Shown: one piece after another, positions 57,862-64,000 of the stretch
Layout: the number at the start of each line of letters is the position of its first letter
Position numbering within the stretch: the first letter of the stretch is position 1
Source of the DNA: Microbulbifer sp. MI-G
GTDB taxonomy: Bacteria; Pseudomonadota; Gammaproteobacteria; Pseudomonadales; Cellvibrionaceae
Direction: 5' to 3'
NCBI RefSeq assembly: GCF_030440425.1
Contig: NZ_CP098023.1
Span: 124,001-188,000 of the forward strand
DNA length: 64,000 nt
The notes under the pieces: model-generated
The model's database searches: none
Seen by the model: the letters and a program-made list of their open reading frames with translations, nothing else
What the model was told of the DNA's origin: nothing
Made by a program: the position numbers and the translations under genes

Positions 57862-58965
57862 TCAGGGTATGCGCTTGATTTTACGTCTGCGCTTACGCCC
57901 GCTGCGCAACCGCATCAGAGCCCAGTCGATATGCTCCAGCACCAGTGGTGTGGCGGTTTTTCGCGCCATTTCTAGAGTATCTAACACGGCAGCGCTGGCT
58001 TCCCCATTGCCCAGGGCCACCGCCAGATTGCGCTGCCAACGCTCGTAACCGATACGGCGAATGGGAGAGCCTTCGGTCTTGCGTAGGAACTCCGCCTCCG
58101 TCCAGGCAAACAGCTTGAGCAGTTCGCCGTTGTCCAGGCCGTGACGCGGGTGGAAGTCCCGCTCGGCGGTGGGCTTGGCGAACTTGTTCCAGGGACAGAT
58201 CGTCTGGCAATCGTCACAGCCGAATACCCGGTTGCCCATTGGTTCTCGGAGTGTCTCCGGTATCGGTCCCCCGTTTTCAATGGTCAGGTAGGAAATGCAG
58301 CGGCGTGCATCCAGCGTGCGGGGGCCGATAAAGGCATCGGTGGGACACACCTTGAGGCAGGCGACACACTCGCCGCACTGGTCGGCCTCTTCGCTGGTAT
58401 CCACCGGCAGTGGCAGGTTGGTATAGATCTCGCCGAGAAAGAAAAAGGAGCCGGCCTTGGCATTGATAACCAGGCAGTTCTTGCCCACCCAGCCGAGACC
58501 GGCCTTTCTGGCCAGGGCGCGTTCCAGCACCGGGGCGCTGTCGGTAAAGGCGCGTCCTCTGGATTCGATACCCTGTTCGGCGCAGAAAGTATCGACTTTC
58601 CTGGCCAGGGTGGCCAGGCGCTTGCGAATCAGTTTATGGTAATCGCGGCCATTGGCATAGCGGGAGACGTAGGCCTTGCTGGAATCCTTGAGCACCTCAA
58701 TGGGCCGGGTATCCGGTGGCAGGTAGTCGAGGCGGGCGCAGATAACGCGTATCGTGCCTGTCTCCAATAGCTCCGGGCGCCAGCGCTTTTCCCCGTGGGC
58801 ACCCATCCACGCCATATCCCCATGGTAGCCCGCGTCTATCCAGGCGCGCAGGCGTTCGCCGTCTTTCTCAAGCTGACAATCGGTGATGCCAATTTGCTGA
58901 AAGCCCAGCTCCCGCCCCCAGCGTTTGATCAGTTTGGCAAGTTCAGGGAACAGTGATTCGGTCAT
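57862..58965 (-). CDS. queG: Epoxyqueuosine reductase
   Basis: QueG performs the last step of queuosine tRNA modification with cobalamin and 4Fe-4S clusters. The protein has 367 residues from MTESLFPELAKLIK; a GTG 11 codons earlier is a weaker choice. Two ferredoxin-type clusters are visible: QCGECVACLKVCPTDAF and FGCDDCQTICPWNKFA. Other signatures are RYANGRDYHKLIRKRL and KAGLGWVGKNCLVI. The C-terminal helical part has HEAT-like sequence (YERWQRNLAVALGNGEASAA). It is convergent with orn and divergent from nnr. Confidence 0.96.
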   Translation of the reverse strand: MTESLFPELAKLIKRWGRELGFQQIGITDCQLEKDGERLRAWIDAGYHGDMAWMGAHGEKRWRPELLETGTIRVICARLDYLPPDTRPIEVLKDSSKAYVSRYANGRDYHKLIRKRLATLARKVDTFCAEQGIESRGRAFTDSAPVLERALARKAGLGWVGKNCLVINAKAGSFFFLGEIYTNLPLPVDTSEEADQCGECVACLKVCPTDAFIGPRTLDARRCISYLTIENGGPIPETLREPMGNRVFGCDDCQTICPWNKFAKPTAERDFHPRHGLDNGELLKLFAWTEAEFLRKTEGSPIRRIGYERWQRNLAVALGNGEASAAVLDTLEMARKTATPLVLEHIDWALMRLRSGRKRRRKIKRIP

Positions 58966-59100
58966 AAATTGCAATGGCTCGATATCTCGTGCAAGCACAC
59001 CGCCTGGCCGGGGCGGTATACTTTGCTGTCAGGGCGAGTGACGGCGATGTAATCGCCTATTTTGCCACAGATGAAATTTTGACCACATTGCGGGAGTCGC

Positions 59101-60582
59101 ATGGACACGCCTCAACCTCTCTACAGTGCCGAATCGGTTCGGGAACTCGACCGGCAGGCGATGGCTGCACTGGGGATCCCCTCCATCCAGTTGATGAAGC
59201 GCGCCGGTCGCGCTGCGTTTGACCGTTTGCTGGCGCGTTGGCCGGATATCGGTCGCATACAGGTCTACTGTGGCGGTGGCAACAATGGCGGCGATGGCTA
59301 TGTGATTGCAGCTCTGGCCGCGCAGAAGAATATTCCCGTCACCGTTTTTGCCTGCACCAATCCCGAACGCCTAAAAGGCGATGCCCGTGCTGCACATGAC
59401 TATGCCTGCCGAGAGGGTGTGCGGATAGTGACTGCCCTCACCCAGATGGGCAGTGCCGATGGCGATACCCTGAGCGTGGACGCCCTGCTCGGCACCGGCT
59501 TCAGCGGCCCACTGCGGCCCCCGGTAGCGCACGCCATAGAGCGTATCCGCAAAAGCCGGGGACCGGTGCTCGCCGTGGATATTCCCTCCGGGCTCGATGC
59601 CGATACCGGCAGTGCAGGGCAGGCGGTCTGTGCTGATATGACGGTCACTTTTATTGGCCGCAAGCTGGGCCTGTATTGCGGCCGCGGACCGGCGCTGTGT
59701 GGTGAGGTGGTCTTTGCGGGGCTCGGCGTGCCAGAGCCGGTATACGACGCAGTGCGACCACTGGTGCAGCGTTATGGGAGTGCCAGTATCAAGCGCTTGC
59801 CGCCGCGCCCAGCCGACAGTTTTAAGAACCAGTTCGGTCATATTCTGATTGTGGGCGGTGACAGCGGTTTTGGCGGCGCGGCATTAATGGCGGCACAGTC
59901 TTCGGCACGTGCCGGTGCTGGCCTGGTTTCCCTTGCAACGCGCCCAGGGCACCTGGGTGCGGCACTGACCCGTTGCCCAGAGGTGATGGCTCATCCGGTG
60001 GTTTCAGGACAGGAACTGGAGCCGCTGCTCATCGGTCCCGACGTGATTGCGGTGGGGCCGGGGCTAGGGCGCTCGCCCTGGAGCGAGCAACTGTTGGCAC
60101 GTGTCGGTCGTACAGGAAGCCCGCTGGTGGTAGATGCCGATGCTCTGAACATTCTCGCTCAGGGGCGGGTCTTGGCCGGGGTCAAGCGGGATGACTGGGT
60201 CCTCACCCCTCATGTGGGAGAGGCTGCGCGTCTGCTCGGCTGCGATACCGTCGAAGTGTGTGCCGATCTCCGTGCGTCGGCCGCGGCTGTTCAGCACAAA
60301 TTCAGTGGCGTGGTGATACTAAAAGGAGCCGGTACGCTGATTGCCCATGACGGCGGTGTCGATCTGATCAACAGTGGCAACCCGGGGATGGCCTCCGGCG
60401 GCATGGGTGACCTGCTCACTGGCATTGTTGCAGCGTTAATTGGACAGCATCTGCCGCTTGTGGAAGCGGCACGCCTGGCGGTGTGGCTACACGGTGAAGC
60501 GGGCAATCGCGCTGCTGCGGATGGCCAGCGCGGTTTGCTCGCTACCGATCTCCTCCCCTGGATTCGCCGGTTGGTGGATTGA
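59101..60582 (+). CDS. nnr: Bifunctional NAD(P)H-hydrate epimerase / ADP-dependent dehydratase
   Basis: Nnr repairs hydrated NADH and NADPH. The 493-residue protein joins an N-terminal epimerase (YjeF_N, about 1-215, with YCGGGNNGGDGYVIAALA and AVDIPSGLDADTG) and a C-terminal kinase-like dehydratase (about 235-490, with LIVGGDSGFGGAALMAAQSS, LVVDADALNILA and GNPGMASGGMGDLLTGIVAA). It heads nnr-tsaE-amiB-mutL, a conserved gammaproteobacterial order. Confidence 0.96.
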   Translation: MDTPQPLYSAESVRELDRQAMAALGIPSIQLMKRAGRAAFDRLLARWPDIGRIQVYCGGGNNGGDGYVIAALAAQKNIPVTVFACTNPERLKGDARAAHDYACREGVRIVTALTQMGSADGDTLSVDALLGTGFSGPLRPPVAHAIERIRKSRGPVLAVDIPSGLDADTGSAGQAVCADMTVTFIGRKLGLYCGRGPALCGEVVFAGLGVPEPVYDAVRPLVQRYGSASIKRLPPRPADSFKNQFGHILIVGGDSGFGGAALMAAQSSARAGAGLVSLATRPGHLGAALTRCPEVMAHPVVSGQELEPLLIGPDVIAVGPGLGRSPWSEQLLARVGRTGSPLVVDADALNILAQGRVLAGVKRDDWVLTPHVGEAARLLGCDTVEVCADLRASAAAVQHKFSGVVILKGAGTLIAHDGGVDLINSGNPGMASGGMGDLLTGIVAALIGQHLPLVEAARLAVWLHGEAGNRAAADGQRGLLATDLLPWIRRLVD

Positions 60583-60599
60583 TCGTGGGTGCGCTGACA

Positions 60600-61118
60600 A
60601 TGTATCTGGGGAATGAGGCGGCAACGGTGGCCGGCGGTGAAGCCTTGGGCCGGGCCTGCCTTGCCAGTGGTCTGCAGCAGGGTTTGACACTGTACCTGGA
60701 GGGCCAGTTGGGTGCCGGAAAAACCACCTTTTGCCGTGGTGTGTTGCGTGCATTTGGCCATAACGGTGCGGTGAAAAGCCCCACTTATACCCTGGTCGAG
60801 CCCTATGAGCTGGGCGCCCAGCGTATCTATCATTTCGACCTCTACCGACTCGGGGATGCCGAGGAACTGGAGTTTATGGGGGTGCGGGATTATTTCGTCG
60901 CACACAGCCTGATTCTGGTGGAGTGGCCTGTGCGCGGTGCCGGTGTGCTGCCGGAACCGGACCTGCAGGTAGAGCTGAGAGTGCAGGAGCACGGCCGCCT
61001 GCTGTATTTGAGTGCCCACTCCAAGCAGGGTGAGCGGGTCATGGCTTTGCTGGACAAATTGCACTGGGAACATCGAAAGGCATTGGGTACAGGGCAGTGG
61101 CTATCAGATGAGTCGTGA
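60600..61118 (+). CDS. tsaE: tRNA threonylcarbamoyladenosine synthesis ATPase TsaE
   Basis: TsaE is the ATPase that cycles the TsaB-TsaD complex in t6A37 modification of tRNA. The product has 172 residues with the P-loop YLEGQLGAGKTTFCRGVLRA, SPTYTLVEPYELG, IYHFDLYRLGDAEELEFMG and ILVEWPVRG. The ATG at 60600 aligns with the family start; in-frame TTG at 60579 (overlapping the nnr stop) and GTG at 60585 (after GGTGGA) are alternatives. Confidence 0.95.
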   Translation: MYLGNEAATVAGGEALGRACLASGLQQGLTLYLEGQLGAGKTTFCRGVLRAFGHNGAVKSPTYTLVEPYELGAQRIYHFDLYRLGDAEELEFMGVRDYFVAHSLILVEWPVRGAGVLPEPDLQVELRVQEHGRLLYLSAHSKQGERVMALLDKLHWEHRKALGTGQWLSDES

Positions 61119-61131
61119 GGGTTGACAGGTA

Positions 61132-62442
61132 ATGGCGTTGAGGTGGCGATGGCTGATGGCCCCGGTGTGTGCACTGGCAATGGTGCTGCCGGTTGTGGCG
61201 GCGGAAGTGAAAGGCGTGCGCCTGTGGCGTGCGCCGGATCACACACGCCTGGTTTTTGATTTGAGCGGACCGGCGGAACACAAGCTGTTTACTCTCGGCG
61301 CCCCGCACCGGGTTGTGGTGGATATTGCCGATACCGAACTGCTGGCAGAGCTGGACAGGCTGAATCTGGAGGGTACCCCAATTGTCCAGATACGCCACGC
61401 CCGTCACAATAGCAAAGACCTGCGTGTAGTACTGGACCTGAAAACCCAGGTCAAACCGCGCAGCTTTGCCCTGCGTCGCCATGAAAAACTGCCAGACCGC
61501 CTGGTGATCGACCTTTACGATAACGTCAAAAACACAGTGAAGACTCTGGAGCAGGTCGGTGGTGAAAGGGATATTGTCATCGCCATCGATGCCGGCCACG
61601 GCGGTGAGGACCCCGGTGCCCTTGGGCCGGGCAGGTTGCGGGAAAAAGACGTAGTGCTGGCCATCGCCAAGCAGCTGAATAAGCAGATCAACCGCAGGCC
61701 GGGCTTTAGCGCCAAACTGGTGCGCACCGGTGATTACTATATCCCCCACCGCGAGCGGGTGAATATTGGCCGCAGGATGCGTGCAGACCTGTTTGTCTCC
61801 ATCCATGCAGACGCCTTCACCCGCAAGGATGCACGGGGTGCCGGAGTGTATGCGGTATCCACCCGTGGCGCCACCAGTGAAACCGCGCGTTTTCTGGCCC
61901 AGCGGGAAAATGAATCGGACCTGATTGGCGGCGCCGGCAGTCTGAGCCTCGGCGACAAGGACGACACCCTCGCCGGAGTATTGCTGGACCTGTCCATGAC
62001 CGCCACCATGAATGCCAGCCTGGATATTGGCGCCAGTGTACTGAATCATTTGGGCAAGGTGGCCCATCTGCATAAAAAGCGCGTGGAACAGGCCAACTTT
62101 GCCGTACTGCGCTCGCCGGATGTTCCCTCTATTTTGGTGGAGACCGGCTTTATCACCAATCCCCAGGAGGCCAAGCGCCTGCGTGATCCCAGCTTTCAAC
62201 GCAAGCTGGCACAAAAACTCAGTGACGGTATAGTGGCACATTTCAACAGCCACCCACCGGCAGACACTTGGCTTGCCGCGCAACGGGATAGAGGATCGCA
62301 GCGACATGTGATTGTCCGCGGCGAGACCCTGTCGGGTATCGCCGCACGCTACAAGGTCTCGGTGGCCGCGCTGAAAAAAGCCAACGGTATCAATACCTCG
62401 GTGATTCGTGTGGGGCAGACTCTGAATATTCCCTCCGGATAA
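61132..62442 (+). CDS. amiB: N-acetylmuramoyl-L-alanine amidase AmiB/AmiC type with LysM
   Basis: This periplasmic zinc amidase splits septal peptidoglycan. The 436-residue protein has a signal peptide (1-23), an AMIN domain (about 25-130), the Amidase_3 domain (about 145-375, with [23 protein letters not shown]-like [25 protein letters not shown] and [19 protein letters not shown]), and a C-terminal LysM ([20 protein letters not shown] near 390-409). Activation by EnvC (encoded at 8715-9842) is expected from the E. coli paradigm. It precedes mutL. Confidence 0.96.
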   Translation: MALRWRWLMAPVCALAMVLPVVAAEVKGVRLWRAPDHTRLVFDLSGPAEHKLFTLGAPHRVVVDIADTELLAELDRLNLEGTPIVQIRHARHNSKDLRVVLDLKTQVKPRSFALRRHEKLPDRLVIDLYDNVKNTVKTLEQVGGERDIVIAIDAGHGGEDPGALGPGRLREKDVVLAIAKQLNKQINRRPGFSAKLVRTGDYYIPHRERVNIGRRMRADLFVSIHADAFTRKDARGAGVYAVSTRGATSETARFLAQRENESDLIGGAGSLSLGDKDDTLAGVLLDLSMTATMNASLDIGASVLNHLGKVAHLHKKRVEQANFAVLRSPDVPSILVETGFITNPQEAKRLRDPSFQRKLAQKLSDGIVAHFNSHPPADTWLAAQRDRGSQRHVIVRGETLSGIAARYKVSVAALKKANGINTSVIRVGQTLNIPSG

Positions 62443-62503
62443 ATCCCCGCCGGGGTCAAAGGTTCCGCCGGGCCGGTCAGGCAGCAACAACAGGCCAGAA
62501 ATC

Positions 62504-64000
62504 ATGCACGATCGCATCCAGCAGTTATCCCCCCGTCTCGCCAACCAGATTGCCGCCGGTGAGGTAGTGGAGCGGCCTGCCTCGGTGATCAAGGAGCTGC
62601 TGGAGAACAGTCTCGATGCCGGTGCCACGCGCCTGGATGTGGATATGGAGAAAGGTGGTATCAAGCGTATGAAAGTGCGCGATAACGGCAAAGGGATTGA
62701 GCGGGATGACCTGGCTCTGGCACTCGCGCGCCATGCCACCTCAAAAATTCACGCTCTGGAAGATCTGGATGCAGTGGCAACCCTGGGCTTTCGTGGCGAA
62801 GCTTTGGCCAGTATTTCCTCAGTGGCACGCCTGACCCTGACCAGTAGTCGCGATGAGTGTGGCCAGGGCTGGCAAGTGAGCGCCGAAGGCCGCGAGATGC
62901 ACGCCCAGTTGACGCCGGCAGCCCATCCGCGCGGCACCACGGTGGATGTGCGCGACCTGTTTTTCAATACCCCGGCACGACGCAAGTTTCTGCGCACTGA
63001 GAAGACGGAATTCAACCGTGTCGACGAGACCGTCAAGCGCCTGGCCCTGTCCCGCTTCGATGTCTCCATCAGCCTGCGCCACAATGGCAAGGGCGTTCTC
63101 AGCCTGCGCGCCGGTAGCAACCGCGTGGAGATGGAGCGCCGTGTCGCCCAGATCTGTGGCCCGGCATTTATGCAGAAGGCCCTGCATATCGAGGTGGAGC
63201 GCAGCGGCCTGCGCCTGTGGGGCTGGGTGGCCGAGCCGGCCTTCTCCCGGTCCCAGGCCGACCTGCAGTTTTTCTACGTAAATGGTCGCGCCATTCGCGA
63301 CAAGGTGGTGAGCCATGCGGTGCGCCGTGCCTTTGCCGACGTGCTCCACCACGGTCGTCATCCCGCTTTTGTGCTCTATCTGGAACTGGACCCGGCGTCG
63401 GTGGATGTCAATGTGCACCCGACCAAGCACGAGGTGCGATTTCGCGACAGTCGCCTGGTGCACGATTTCCTGTTTGGCAGCTTGCACCGGGCCCTGGCAG
63501 ATGCGCGCCCGGGACAGAGGGAGAAAACTGCCGAGGGTGCTGAGACAGGGGTTGCTGAAACTGCGGACACGGGGCGAGTGACCGGTGCCCAGGGAGGGGA
63601 GTTTGCCGGACAGCAGAAGATGCCGCTGGGCAATCGGCCATCCCCGGGGAACCTGCAGCAGCAAATGCATGCCTACGGTACCCTGCATCAGCCGTACCGG
63701 GGACACGCAGCGGTTGCAGAGCCAAACGGAGATGCCACCGGCTCAGCTGCAGCGGCGCCGCAGCCTATGGGCAGTAAAATGGCTTCCGGGGAGGGGGCGC
63801 CGCCACTGGGGTTCGCCATAGCCCAATTGCACGGGATTTATGTGCTTGCGCAGAACGACCATGGCTTGATCGTGGTGGATATGCATGCTGCCCACGAGCG
63901 TATCGTCTATGAACAGATGAAAGTGGCTCACGCTGCCGGAGGCATCCAGGCCCAGCCGCTGCTGGTGCCGGTGAGTCTGGCGGTAAGCCAGCGCGAGGCA
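62504..64000 (+). CDS. mutL: DNA mismatch repair protein MutL (3' end outside window)
   Basis: MutL links MutS to downstream nicking in mismatch repair. The 499 codons visible include the GHKL ATPase domain: [65 protein letters not shown] and [13 protein letters not shown]. The transducer domain contains [20 protein letters not shown] and [15 protein letters not shown] Gln/Gly/Pro-rich linker follows (about 335-425), then the start of the C-terminal dimerisation domain ([29 protein letters not shown]). Confidence 0.97.
   Translation, partial: MHDRIQQLSPRLANQIAAGEVVERPASVIKELLENSLDAGATRLDVDMEKGGIKRMKVRDNGKGIERDDLALALARHATSKIHALEDLDAVATLGFRGEALASISSVARLTLTSSRDECGQGWQVSAEGREMHAQLTPAAHPRGTTVDVRDLFFNTPARRKFLRTEKTEFNRVDETVKRLALSRFDVSISLRHNGKGVLSLRAGSNRVEMERRVAQICGPAFMQKALHIEVERSGLRLWGWVAEPAFSRSQADLQFFYVNGRAIRDKVVSHAVRRAFADVLHHGRHPAFVLYLELDPASVDVNVHPTKHEVRFRDSRLVHDFLFGSLHRALADARPGQREKTAEGAETGVAETADTGRVTGAQGGEFAGQQKMPLGNRPSPGNLQQQMHAYGTLHQPYRGHAAVAEPNGDATGSAAAAPQPMGSKMASGEGAPPLGFAIAQLHGIYVLAQNDHGLIVVDMHAAHERIVYEQMKVAHAAGGIQAQPLLVPVSLAVSQREA

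Noticed and set aside
61039..62739. Minus-strand open frame of 566 codons
   Set aside because: Antisense to amiB and the mutL start; composition and lack of motifs mark it as a shadow.

Overview
The window is GC-rich, gene-dense chromosomal DNA from a gammaproteobacterium. Gene content and order point to the Pseudomonadales/Cellvibrionales side, close to Microbulbifer or Saccharophagus; this is inferred from protein resemblance and recalled gene order, not from a search. Almost everything is core genome. I see no tRNA, rRNA, CRISPR array, transposase, integrase or prophage gene.

Layout. 1-7043: the 5' part of asmA, a TonB-dependent receptor with His/Asp/Glu-rich stretches plus a small Cys/His exported protein (accessory, metal-related), then hisB-hisH-hisA-hisF. 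7196-12989: gpmI-envC-ctpA on the minus strand, divergent from yibN-grxC-secB. 13153-16835: a coupled thioesterase/SDR pair, smrA, two tandem META-domain lipoproteins and a broken pyruvate kinase fragment. 16862-24419: one co-directional minus-strand run gshB-tonB-yqgE-ruvX-hemC-hemD-hemX-hemY, joining glutathione synthesis, a twitching-type TonB and the early haem pathway. 24767-35614: the Pil-Chp chemosensory cluster pilG-pilH-pilI-pilJ-chpA-chpC, with no pilK and no chpB. 35967-45458: mrcA (PBP1a) divergent from pilMNOPQ-aroK-aroB. 45459-52918: a 339-base leader holding a promoter-like site and a strong terminator, then gltB-gltD and hemE. 53090-57212: an HD-GYP-like protein with altered metal ligands, then psd, a RhdA-type rhodanese and rsgA on the minus strand. 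57298-64000: orn, queG, and the nnr-tsaE-amiB-mutL run, with mutL cut by the window end.

How the genes work together. Two type IV pilus loci lie here: the alignment and secretin complex (PilM, PilN, PilO, PilP, PilQ) and the chemosensory system that controls pilus motors (PilG, PilH, PilI, PilJ, ChpA, ChpC). The TonB next to gshB probably belongs with them. Envelope growth is represented by PBP1a, the EnvC activator, the amidase AmiB and the protease CtpA. Haem synthesis is represented by hemC, hemD, hemX, hemY and hemE. Translation and nucleic-acid quality control is represented by RsgA, TsaE, QueG, Orn, RuvX, SmrA and MutL.

I found no convincing wholly new multi-gene system. The points most worth following are: a candidate small RNA or attenuator between aroB and gltB; the loss of the adaptation enzymes from the Pil-Chp cluster; the degenerate HD-GYP protein; the metal-type TonB receptor locus; and the pyruvate kinase remnant.
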